From contig JBBQWV010000017.1 of assembly GCA_038210275.1 (NCBI GenBank), positions 1 through 64,000 on the forward strand: a stretch of 64,000 bases of DNA, given 5' to 3'. Position numbers and translations under genes: made by a program. This stretch comes from PALSA-1296 sp038210275 (GTDB lineage Bacteria > Bacteroidota > Ignavibacteria > Palsa-1295). The notes under the pieces are model-generated. The model saw only the letters and a program-made list of their open reading frames with translations. It did not search any database and was not told the origin of the DNA. Shown here one piece after another: positions 57,421 to 64,000 of the stretch (positions are counted from its first letter, which is position 1; every line of letters begins with the position of its first letter).

Positions 57421-58293
57421 ATGGCAGTTACAGCAGAACAAGTAAAAAAACTCCGCGACCGTACCGGCGCAGGAATGGCAGATTGTAAAAAAGCTCTCGA
57501 AGAGGCTAATGGCAACGAAGAAGCGGCTCTTGATGTCCTTCGCAAAAGAGGCGCAGCCAGCGCGGCGAAGCGTTCTGATCGCGTTGCAAAAGAAGGTGTT
57601 ATTGCATCATCAAGTTCACCTGATGGAAAGAAGGCAGTTATCGCCGAAGTAAATTCTGAAACAGATTTCGTTGCACGCAATGAATCGTTCGTTGCTTTCG
57701 CTCAGGATATTGCAAATGCGGCTCTTGCTGCAAGCCCAAATTCACGCGAAGAATTTTTGATGGTAAAGCTTTCAAACGGAGCGACGATCTCCGAAGAAGT
57801 TGGCACACAGACCGGACGTATCGGCGAGAAGATCGAAGCACGTCGCTTCGAAATGCTCGATGCAGGCGACGGCACTGTTGCAAGCTACATCCACCCCGGT
57901 GCAAAGCTCGGAGTGTTGGTTGCACTTGCAGGGTTGAATGGAGAACGGGCAATAGCGATCGGACGAGATATTGCTATGCAAGTTGCAGCGATGAATCCGA
58001 TGGGGTTGAACCGCGCAAGCATTTCGGCTGATACGGTCAATCGTGAGATCGAGATCTACAAAACGCAGATGCGCAACGAAGGTAAGAAGGAAGAATTCAT
58101 TGACCGCATTGCCGTCGGAAAGCTCGAAAAATTCTATCAAGATAATTGCCTGCTCGAACAGAGCTTCATCAAAGATGCCGGAAAAACGATCACCGACATC
58201 TTAAAAGAAGCCGGTGACGGAGTAACAGTAACAGGCTTTATCAGAATGCAACTCGGCGAAGGACATCACGAGCCTGCTTTAGCTGAGGCGTAA
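57421..58293 (+). CDS. tsf: Elongation factor Ts
   Basis: 290 aa. EF-Ts exchanges GDP on EF-Tu. UBA-like N-terminus: VKKLRDRTGAGMADCKKALE, then KKAVIAEVNSETDFVARNES with the TDFV motif, HPGAKLGVLVALAG and LLEQSFIKDAGKTITDIL. Start ATG 57421. Terminated by the hairpin at 58356. Conserved partner of rpsB. Confidence 0.97.
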   Translation: MAVTAEQVKKLRDRTGAGMADCKKALEEANGNEEAALDVLRKRGAASAAKRSDRVAKEGVIASSSSPDGKKAVIAEVNSETDFVARNESFVAFAQDIANAALAASPNSREEFLMVKLSNGATISEEVGTQTGRIGEKIEARRFEMLDAGDGTVASYIHPGAKLGVLVALAGLNGERAIAIGRDIAMQVAAMNPMGLNRASISADTVNREIEIYKTQMRNEGKKEEFIDRIAVGKLEKFYQDNCLLEQSFIKDAGKTITDILKEAGDGVTVTGFIRMQLGEGHHEPALAEA

Positions 58294-58303
58294 ATATTTA
58301 TTC

Positions 58304-58347
58304 CATTCTGAAAAGGATCAGTTTACGGCTTCGTATTTTTCAGAATG
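58304..58347. repeat. Inverted repeat CATTCTGAAAA...TTTTCAGAATG
   Basis: Perfect 11-base arms separated by 22 bases between tsf and its terminator. It is related in wording to the GTCATTCTGAGC element at 18856-18882. Confidence 0.6.
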
Positions 58348-58355
58348 ACGAGTCA

Positions 58356-58384
58356 AAAGCACAAGCCAAAAGCTTGTGCTTTTT
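58356..58384 (+). terminator. Rho-independent terminator of tsf
   Basis: AAAGCACAAGC (58356-58366), loop CAAAA, GCTTGTGCTTT (58372-58382) and T tract. It isolates tsf from pyrH. Confidence 0.9.
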
Positions 58385-58414
58385 GTTAAGTGAGAGGGTA
58401 TAGGCGTATTTTTG
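58382..58414 (+). promoter_or_regulatory. Bacteroidota-type promoter for pyrH
   Basis: TTTG (58382-58385), 21-base spacer, TATTTTTG (58407-58414) matching TAnnTTTG. The pyrH ATG is at 58424, only nine bases after the -7 box, so the mRNA would be nearly leaderless. Confidence 0.55.
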
Positions 58415-58423
58415 TAGAAAACC

Positions 58424-59143
58424 ATGGCACTTACTTCCAAGTATAAACGCATTTTACTGAAGCTTTCCGGGGAATCGCTGATGGGCGATCAGGAATTCGG
58501 TATCGATCCGAAAGTTGTCAGCCAGTTCGTCGATGATATCGTCGCTGCTCATCATCTTGGTGTTGAGGTTGCTGTTGTCATTGGCGGTGGGAATATCTAT
58601 CGCGGCGTGAAGTCCAGCGTTGATGGAGTGCAGAAAGTACAAGGCGATTATATGGGTATGCTGGCAACGATGATCAACTGTCTGGCATTTCAGAATTCTC
58701 TTGAAGCAAAGGGACTTTACACTCGGCTGATGTCGGCGATCACCATGACGGCAATTGCCGAGCCTTTTATCCGACGTAAAGCTATCCGTCATCTCGAAAA
58801 AGGTCGAATCGTTATTTTCGGAAGTGGTACGGGTAATCCTTATTTTACAACAGATACAGCTGCAGCTCTTCGTGCTTCGGAGATTGATGCAGAGGCCGTG
58901 TTGAAGGGGACTCGTGTTGATGGTATTTACGATTCCGATCCTGAAAAAAATCCGAACGCTGTTCGCATTCCGGAGATCACGTATTCCGATGTACTCTCAA
59001 AGGGTCTGCGAATTATGGATCTGACGGCGATCACAATGTGTCAGGAGAACAAGCTGCCAATAATCGTGTTTAATATGAATCAGAAAGGGAATCTGCTTCG
59101 AGTACTGACGGAAGATGGCGTGGGATCGAAGGTAATTCCCTGA
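58424..59143 (+). CDS. pyrH: Uridylate kinase
   Basis: 239 aa, bacterial hexameric UMP kinase making UDP. KRILLKLSGESLMG, VAVVIGGGNIYRG, the UMP pocket MLATMINCLAFQNSLEAKG, VIFGSGTGNPYFTTDTAAAL and GVYDSDP-like GIYDSDPEKNP are diagnostic. Preceded by its own promoter after a terminator, and followed by frr as usual. Confidence 0.97.
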   Translation: MALTSKYKRILLKLSGESLMGDQEFGIDPKVVSQFVDDIVAAHHLGVEVAVVIGGGNIYRGVKSSVDGVQKVQGDYMGMLATMINCLAFQNSLEAKGLYTRLMSAITMTAIAEPFIRRKAIRHLEKGRIVIFGSGTGNPYFTTDTAAALRASEIDAEAVLKGTRVDGIYDSDPEKNPNAVRIPEITYSDVLSKGLRIMDLTAITMCQENKLPIIVFNMNQKGNLLRVLTEDGVGSKVIP

Positions 59144-59144
59144 A

Positions 59145-59220
59145 AATTGAGAGTTGAGAATTTGAGAATTGTAAAAAAAATTCTCTTGTTCTCAATTTAC
59201 AATTCACAATTCTCAATTCA
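59145..59220. repeat. Heptamer array with inverted copies (TTGAGAA / TCAATTC)
   Basis: TTGAGAG, TTGAGAA, TTTGAGAATTG on the left; TCAATTT, ACAATTC, ACAATTC, TCAATTC on the right, separated by an A8 run. The arms pair imperfectly into a long hairpin between pyrH and frr. Confidence 0.7.
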
Positions 59221-59226
59221 AAAATT

Positions 59227-59790
59227 ATGAATACTACAAAAGAAATTATTGCCGATTGTGAGCTTCGTATGAACAAAGCAATAGATGCTTTGCATAACGA
59301 GCTAAATAAAATTCGTACCGGTCGTGCTACGACTGCTCTGCTTGATACGGTGAAGGTTGATGCGTATGGCACGATGATGTCACTGAATCAGGTTGCGAAT
59401 CTCTCCGTGCCTGATGCGCATACGATCGCTATTCAACCTTGGGATCGTGGAATGAATAATGCGATTGAAAAAGCTATTCGCGATGCGAATTTGGGACTCA
59501 ATCCATCAAGCGATGGTACAACGGTCCGCGTGCCGATGCCGCCCCTGACCGAAGAGCGTCGTAAGGAAATTACAAAACTTGTAAAGAAGCATGGGGAAGA
59601 TTCGAAGATCGGCGTTCGTAATGTCCGCCGAGATGCAATGGAGCATTTGAAAAAAGCTGAGAAGGAACAGCACTTCTCCGAAGATGACCGCAAGCGCGGA
59701 GAAGATGACATCCAGAAAAAAACCGATCAGAAAGTAAAAGATATTGACGCCTTAGTCGCTTCGAAAGAGAAAGAAGTGATGGCAGTGTAA
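59227..59790 (+). CDS. frr: Ribosome recycling factor
   Basis: 187 aa, standard length. ALHNELNKIRTGRATTALLD, the RTGRA motif, NQVANLSVPDAHTIAIQPWD, KAIRDANLGLNPSSDGT, IRVP-like VRVPMPPLTEERRKE and the helical C-terminus. It releases ribosomes from mRNA with EF-G. Last gene of the translation string. Confidence 0.97.
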   Translation: MNTTKEIIADCELRMNKAIDALHNELNKIRTGRATTALLDTVKVDAYGTMMSLNQVANLSVPDAHTIAIQPWDRGMNNAIEKAIRDANLGLNPSSDGTTVRVPMPPLTEERRKEITKLVKKHGEDSKIGVRNVRRDAMEHLKKAEKEQHFSEDDRKRGEDDIQKKTDQKVKDIDALVASKEKEVMAV

Positions 59791-59815
59791 TTTCGCTTTT
59801 TTAATTTACATCCAG

Positions 59816-60607
59816 ATGCTAACTCAAGAAGATGCTGCCCTGAAAGCGGAAGTACATGATTACTGGAATGCCCAGCCATGCGGCACGCAGTTCACTGATC
59901 TGCCGCCTGGTACTCAAGAGTTTTATGCTGAAGTCGAGCGATTCCGCTACGCAACGCAGCCCTTCATGGAAAGGCTATGCAACTTCAAAAAATATCGCGG
60001 CAAGAAGTTGCTTGAGATCGGATGTGGGTTAGGAACAGATAGTTTGCAATTCGCACGTAATGGCGCTATCGTTACCGGTATTGATCTTACCGAAGAAGGT
60101 CCACGCTTAGCGCAGCAGCGTTTTAATATGGAAGGCTTGCAGGGAGAATTCCTTTCAGCAGATGCAGAAAATCTTCCTTTCGAAGATGCAACATTTGATG
60201 TAGTCTATTCTTTCGGTGTCTTGCATCATACGCCTGATACTCAAAAAGCGATAGGTGAAGTATATCGCGTTCTAAAACCCGGTGGCGAAATCGTCATTAT
60301 GCTATATCATAAGCATTCGCTGCATACCTGGATCGGAGTACCTCTTTTTTTTCTGAGTGGTTTATTCAAAGGAAAAATTCATGGCTATAAAGATTGGGTA
60401 CGCGTCTACGACGGCGGATCGAATCCTCTCGGCAAAGCATATTCGCGCAGCGATGCCAGAAAAATGTTTGCGAAATTTAACGATGTACATTTTGCTATCT
60501 GCGATTCCTACCGTCGCAAATATCCAAAATGGTTGAACACCATCAACCAATCTCTTCTCGCCCCCTGGTCAGGTTTTTGGATGATGATCTATGGGAAGAA
60601 GCGGTAG
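59816..60607 (+). CDS. Class I SAM-dependent methyltransferase
   Basis: 263 aa. AdoMet motif I: LLEIGCGLGTDSLQFARNGA (~residues 65-84), motif II region GIDLTEE, motif IV DATFDVVYSFGVLHHTPD, post motif VLKPGGEIVIMLYHKHS. This is the Methyltransf_11/UbiE-like class; the first ~50 residues (DYWNAQPCGTQF) are often seen in methyltransferases acting on small molecules or glycans. Substrate unknown. It begins 25 bases after frr. Confidence 0.85.
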   Translation: MLTQEDAALKAEVHDYWNAQPCGTQFTDLPPGTQEFYAEVERFRYATQPFMERLCNFKKYRGKKLLEIGCGLGTDSLQFARNGAIVTGIDLTEEGPRLAQQRFNMEGLQGEFLSADAENLPFEDATFDVVYSFGVLHHTPDTQKAIGEVYRVLKPGGEIVIMLYHKHSLHTWIGVPLFFLSGLFKGKIHGYKDWVRVYDGGSNPLGKAYSRSDARKMFAKFNDVHFAICDSYRRKYPKWLNTINQSLLAPWSGFWMMIYGKKR

Positions 60608-60648
60608 TACAGTTGTCCTAATCCGAATGGTGGACTGATACGTCTTTT

Positions 60649-62103
60649 TCATTTCGCCTTCATCGCCTCTTCCAGATCAGTAAATTCGAAAATTGATTTT
60701 AGATCGTATTTTGCAATCGGCCATGCTTGCACCACTTTCGCAACTTCGAGATTTCTTTTCTTGATCGCATTGTAAAGCCCTGTTTGTCGGCTGTCCGGTT
60801 TCTTAGGTGCAGCATCTTTTTTGATCCAAGCAAGATCTCCTTCAAAAACCATTTTCTCTTTTGGGAAATAAAAGATCGAGTAATCTTTGGTATGATCGGA
60901 TTCCTCGCCGATATGATAGATCGTCATTGAATAGTTGCCATCACTGATCGTCATACTATCACGAAGCTGTTGAGTCTTCAGCGGCTGCGGATCGAATTCC
61001 AAACCATCAGGCATTAGGCTGTGCCGAGCATTTGCAAGGTAGCGCACGTAGGAAGAATCACCATCAGTACGAATGATTGTTGCGCCTGAGTGGATGAAAG
61101 CTCGAACACCTCCAACATACCATGGATGCCAATGGCCATAGGTAAAGTAGCGAATCGGTTTTGTCGGCGCGATTGCCTTTGCTGAGCGAATGATTTGCTC
61201 ACCGTTATCGCTTGTCATTGGAGCTTCAGCAACAAGAATGAAATGATCAAACTCCGCGATCAATGACCTCGAATCGGCGTGCTTGAACTTTGCAAAGTGA
61301 ATGTGATCGCTAAACTTTTCAACGGTCATTGTGTCTGCTGTACTGGCGGCTTCAGCATGCACTGAATATTCAGCGGGCTGCCCAGGAATTTCAAGCATTT
61401 CACGATCATTACTGGCTGAGGTAATAGTGACGGTATCATGAACCATGCCGTTTACTTTTTCTATGACGACTAACTTTGGATATTGTATTCCGTTAAGATC
61501 AGCATACTGTTCATAGTTGCATGTATTAGTAACATCACCGAGAAGATCATCCTTTGTGAGCATACTCGTCTTCACCAGAATGAAGTCGCTCGTCCGAATA
61601 TAAAGCTTGACCAATGAATTCCCGATAAGCGTACTATAGATTGCAAACCCACCTTGAACTTCATGAGTGAACGGCTCTGAACTTCCTACCAAGTGACTCA
61701 AGAGCGCAAACGGAGAATATCTTGCAGATTCAAATAGATATTCATCAATGTCGCTTTGAGCTACTGGTTGGATCGTTGTGTCACCGAAATCAGTCATGAC
61801 TAAGAGCTTGCCATCATATTCTGTAAACGAACTGAGCAACCGTTTTTTTCCTTGAAGCGAATCTCGCTTAAAAAGGAAAGCTGATGAAGTCCATAATGTG
61901 CCAAAGGTAGAAGTCCGGTACGTCTGCCATGGACTCATGCTGTGATAGAGTCGGTGGGTTGACTCAGTATAGGAAAGTTTGATATATCCATTATGGAGTG
62001 CCTGCCCCTGCTTCTTAAAGCATTCATATAGATAATCTGGTTGCGCGTAAGTGATTGATGTGAAGAAAAAACAGATTGTCAGCACGAGCAGTATTGTTTT
62101 CAT
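60649..62103 (-). CDS. Exported metallo-beta-lactamase-fold protein with altered metal site
   Basis: 484 aa. Signal peptide MKTILLVLTICFFFTSITYA. Residues ~25-245 resemble an outer-membrane lipoprotein-sorting-like beta half-barrel. Residues ~260-460 show the metallo-beta-lactamase order: HFILVAEAPM, YFTYGHWHPWYVGGVRAFI at the place of HxHxDHxGG, then MTIYHIGEESDHTKDYSIFY and KMVFEGDLAWI. In the main motif HWHPWYVGG the Asp and following His are replaced by Trp and Tyr, while EGD is kept. Activity as a hydrolase is doubtful; binding role possible. Confidence 0.7.
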   Translation of the reverse strand: MKTILLVLTICFFFTSITYAQPDYLYECFKKQGQALHNGYIKLSYTESTHRLYHSMSPWQTYRTSTFGTLWTSSAFLFKRDSLQGKKRLLSSFTEYDGKLLVMTDFGDTTIQPVAQSDIDEYLFESARYSPFALLSHLVGSSEPFTHEVQGGFAIYSTLIGNSLVKLYIRTSDFILVKTSMLTKDDLLGDVTNTCNYEQYADLNGIQYPKLVVIEKVNGMVHDTVTITSASNDREMLEIPGQPAEYSVHAEAASTADTMTVEKFSDHIHFAKFKHADSRSLIAEFDHFILVAEAPMTSDNGEQIIRSAKAIAPTKPIRYFTYGHWHPWYVGGVRAFIHSGATIIRTDGDSSYVRYLANARHSLMPDGLEFDPQPLKTQQLRDSMTISDGNYSMTIYHIGEESDHTKDYSIFYFPKEKMVFEGDLAWIKKDAAPKKPDSRQTGLYNAIKKRNLEVAKVVQAWPIAKYDLKSIFEFTDLEEAMKAK

Positions 62104-62202
62104 GATTTCGAATTAGTTCAGGGATATAAGCTGAGATAGAACGATTGTCACCGGCGATAGTTACAGTGGGAAGAAACATTTAGCTCGGATTGGTGTATAT
62201 AT

Positions 62203-62231
62203 AATAGATGTATCTATTCGCATTATTGCGA
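62203..62231. promoter_or_regulatory. Pair of adjacent inverted repeats in a divergent promoter region
   Basis: AATAGA-TGTA-TCTATT (62203-62218) is followed by TCGCA-TTAT-TGCGA (62218-62231), 34 bases before the start at 62265. The 161-base gap separates divergent genes, so these may be regulator sites. Confidence 0.35.
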
Positions 62232-62264
62232 TCTTTTTGAATTAAACGCTTTACATCCAAGGCC

Positions 62265-62690
62265 ATGAGAGCTCCTAATCTTTTTGTGAAGATCATCGTC
62301 ACTTCCTTTTTTATTCTCCTACTTGCAAGTTTTGTTGCTTTTCGAACAGGTGCGCTAAATGAATTTCTCTTCGGAAATGTACGGGCTGCAGAAACGTCCC
62401 ACCCGCTTTCGTCAGGATCGACTAACGAAATAGATACGTCGAAGACACTTGTTCCGCGTTTAGATACAAATATAGCATCACGGGACGATACTTCTCATCA
62501 AAAAGTAATAAAATATCATAAGAAGGATGAAGTTATCATGATAGATCCTCATATGTCAATGTCTATGTCAAGTTCGAAGTCAGGACTGGTCTTCGGAAAG
62601 AATGATATACTTCAGCTCCTTTACCGTGATTCGATAACCACGGATTCTGCACAAAAGCATAAACTTGATAGTGTAAAGATCAAACGTTGA
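62265..62690 (+). CDS. Single-span membrane protein of unknown function
   Basis: 141 aa. One N-terminal transmembrane helix (residues ~8-27), then a polar, probably disordered, periplasmic tail rich in Ser, Thr and Asp with a Met/Ser stretch DPHMSMSMSSSKSG. No family recognised. It ends 22 bases before the hydroxylase gene, so co-transcription is likely. Confidence 0.6.
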   Translation: MRAPNLFVKIIVTSFFILLLASFVAFRTGALNEFLFGNVRAAETSHPLSSGSTNEIDTSKTLVPRLDTNIASRDDTSHQKVIKYHKKDEVIMIDPHMSMSMSSSKSGLVFGKNDILQLLYRDSITTDSAQKHKLDSVKIKR

Positions 62691-62712
62691 AATCATATCT
62701 CATATATACGTT

Positions 62713-63501
62713 ATGATTAATATCTTAACTACGTTAGAAGCTGCCGGACTGAGTTTACTTTTTCTTATGTTGGTATTCGTGCCAATGGAAAGAATCTTTC
62801 CTGCAAAAGCCGGGCAGAAATTCTTTCGTTCGAACTGGGTTCTCGATCTGTGTTTTTTTATTGGTCAGTACGTACTTTGGTCTGCCACAGTTCTTTGGGT
62901 GCTGAGTTATTTTAATTACTGGCTTGGACATATTGTGCCGCCTGGATTTCGTGAAAGTATTGCAAGCCAGAGCTGGTGGCTGCAGTCGATGGAAGTTGTT
63001 GTGCTAAGCGATTTTCTGATCTATTGGGGGCATCGTATTCAACATAAAGTCGGGTTCCTATGGCGGTTTCATAAAGTTCATCATAGTGCTGAGCATCTTG
63101 ATTTTCTTGCTGCACACCGCGAGCATCCCCTTGATACGCTCTTTACAGTGGGTGTGATCAATCTTCCTGCATTCATACTTGGTTTTCCGCTTGAAACGAT
63201 TGCCGGACTAATAGCATTTCGGGGCATTTGGGCGATCTATATTCACTCCAATGTCCGTCTTCCGATTGGACCGCTTCGCATGATCATTGGCGCTCCCGAA
63301 CTCCACCACTGGCACCACGATCTGAACCGTGACGCTGGAAATTATGCAAATATCTCTCCTCTGCTAGATATTATCTTCGGCACCTATACCTGTCCCGATC
63401 ATGAGCCGCAGCATTTTGGTATTCAGGAAGAACTTTCGAAGAACTATATAGGGCAATTAGTACAGCCTCTTCTTCCGCGGAAGAGATTAACAATAGAATA
63501 G
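62713..63501 (+). CDS. Sterol desaturase/fatty acid hydroxylase family protein
   Basis: 262 aa, multi-span integral membrane protein of the di-iron hydroxylase superfamily. The histidine clusters are visible: HRIQH (~residues 97-101), HKVHHSAEH (~110-118) and HHWHHD (~195-201). Membrane helices flank them (LLFLMLVFVPMER, DLCFFIGQYVLW). It oxidises a lipid, unknown which. Behind it lies an ArsR operator. Confidence 0.9.
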   Translation: MINILTTLEAAGLSLLFLMLVFVPMERIFPAKAGQKFFRSNWVLDLCFFIGQYVLWSATVLWVLSYFNYWLGHIVPPGFRESIASQSWWLQSMEVVVLSDFLIYWGHRIQHKVGFLWRFHKVHHSAEHLDFLAAHREHPLDTLFTVGVINLPAFILGFPLETIAGLIAFRGIWAIYIHSNVRLPIGPLRMIIGAPELHHWHHDLNRDAGNYANISPLLDIIFGTYTCPDHEPQHFGIQEELSKNYIGQLVQPLLPRKRLTIE

Positions 63502-63527
63502 TTTTTTATTATTAAAATTACGGAACC

Positions 63528-63557
63528 GAACGGTTACGGATAAAGTTGTAACCGTTC
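63528..63557 (+). promoter_or_regulatory. Operator of ArsR module 2
   Basis: GAACGGTTAC (63528-63537) and GTAACCGTTC (63548-63557) are perfect ten-base inverted repeats with a ten-base spacer, ending 17 bases before the ArsR start. A third half site CAGTTAC follows at 63557-63563. Autorepression by the downstream regulator is likely. Confidence 0.6.
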
Positions 63558-63573
63558 AGTTACATATAAAATT

Positions 63574-63912
63574 ATGAGAAGAGATGTATTCCAAGCAATA
63601 GCAGATCCCCGGCGAAGAGCGATCTTAAGCCTTTTGGCGTATCATACACTGACGCTAAATGCCATCGCACAGAATTTTAAGATCAGCCGCCCCGCAGTTT
63701 CGAAGCATGTAAAAATACTTGTCGAATGCGGCTTAGTAAAAATTAAGCAGGAAGGACGCGAGCGTTATTGCGAGGCAACTTTGGATAAACTCGGCGAAGT
63801 TTCGGATTGGGTCGAGCAGTACAAGAAATTCTGGGAAGCGAAACTGGATTCGCTTGAAGAGTATTTACAAACCTTACAAAAGAAAGATAAAAAACATGGC
63901 AGAAAAAAATGA
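63574..63912 (+). CDS. ArsR-family transcriptional regulator (module 2)
   Basis: 112 aa, paralogue of the regulator at 29679 (shared MRRDVFQAIADP, SRPAVSKHVKIL, QEGRE). The winged helix has LTLNAIAQNFKISRPAVSKH and the wing VKIKQEGRERY. It has only two Cys (LVECG, RYCE) not arranged as a metal site. Its end overlaps the SRPBCC gene by 17 bases. It is probably autoregulated through the 63528-63557 repeat. Confidence 0.9.
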   Translation: MRRDVFQAIADPRRRAILSLLAYHTLTLNAIAQNFKISRPAVSKHVKILVECGLVKIKQEGRERYCEATLDKLGEVSDWVEQYKKFWEAKLDSLEEYLQTLQKKDKKHGRKK

Positions 63913-64000
63913 GATGACTCTGAAATTAGCACCAGGCGAGGTTATTATGACTCGCATTATTAATGCGCCGCGTGAGCTTGTATTCGAAGCATGGACAGAG
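63896..64000 (+). CDS. SRPBCC/AHSA1 protein (module 2), truncated by window end
   Basis: The first 35 codons only, starting at ATG 63896 inside the end of the ArsR gene. VIMTRIINAPRELVFEAWTE is the opening strand-helix of the AHSA1 SRPBCC fold. The overlap with the regulator and the parallel pair at 29210-30017 support the call. Confidence 0.8.
   Translation, partial: MAEKNEMTLKLAPGEVIMTRIINAPRELVFEAWTE

Overview
The window is about 64 kb of a free-living bacterium from the Bacteroidota/Chlorobiota (FCB) assemblage. The pointers are at least eight exported proteins ending in type IX secretion (T9SS) sorting domains, a GWxTD protein, choice-of-anchor-D/CARDB/lamin-tail domains, weak use of Shine-Dalgarno sites, and promoters with the TAnnTTTG -7 box. 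The mix of T9SS tails, IgGFc-binding-type proteins and DUF3052 fits lineages such as Ignavibacteria or Ca. Kapaibacteriota better than classical Bacteroidia. That placement is inference, because there is no rRNA gene in the window. No tRNA, rRNA, CRISPR array, phage or transposase gene was found.

Layout. 1-4.3 kb: two T9SS-type surface proteins on opposite strands around a small-RNA-like locus. 4.6-14.2 kb: rimO overlapping a GWxTD gene, then a tightly packed run of a degenerate glycerate kinase, three unknown exported or lipoprotein genes and an AddB/RexB-like nuclease. 14.3-15.2 kb: YtxH and DUF948-like envelope proteins. 15.4-25.7 kb: three tandem paralogues of 1,050-1,130 aa with IgGFc-binding-like N-termini and T9SS tails. 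25.8-30.0 kb: a minus-strand, visibly AT-richer island of small accessory genes (DUF1801, nuclease-fold protein, RibD/DHFR-like, YdeI-like, exported VOC, DoxX, SRPBCC, ArsR) whose short spacers share GCTAACA/TAACGCAGC motifs and look cassette-like. 30.1-33.1 kb: a T9SS beta-propeller protein and an EamA transporter.

33.7-42.0 kb: rpoB-rpoC. 42.1-46.2 kb: two convergent T9SS proteins. 47.1-48.2 kb: rplK-rplA. The usual secE-nusG-rplKAJL-rpoBC order is therefore broken and rearranged here, with secE, nusG, rplJ and rplL not in the window. 48.35-51.0 kb: DUF3052, hicA, hicB and aspS as one compact unit. 51.1-55.2 kb: a T9SS-tailed PQQ-type sugar dehydrogenase, two unknown exported proteins, a SpoU/TrmH methyltransferase and an SRPBCC protein. 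55.5-59.8 kb: the classical translation string rplM-rpsI, rpsB-tsf-pyrH-frr. 59.8-64 kb: a methyltransferase, a degenerate metallo-beta-lactamase-fold exported protein, a membrane protein plus fatty-acid-hydroxylase pair, and a second ArsR-SRPBCC module cut by the window end.

The intergenic DNA is as striking as the genes. It carries five copies or half-copies of a roughly 110-134 bp palindromic REP-like element (GTCATTGCGAG ends), many arrays of degenerate seven-base tandem repeats whose inverted copies act as hairpins or terminators, several perfect long palindromes, and two promoters sharing an identical 17-mer. One of these promoters lies upstream of rplKA and the other in front of a possible short terminated RNA.
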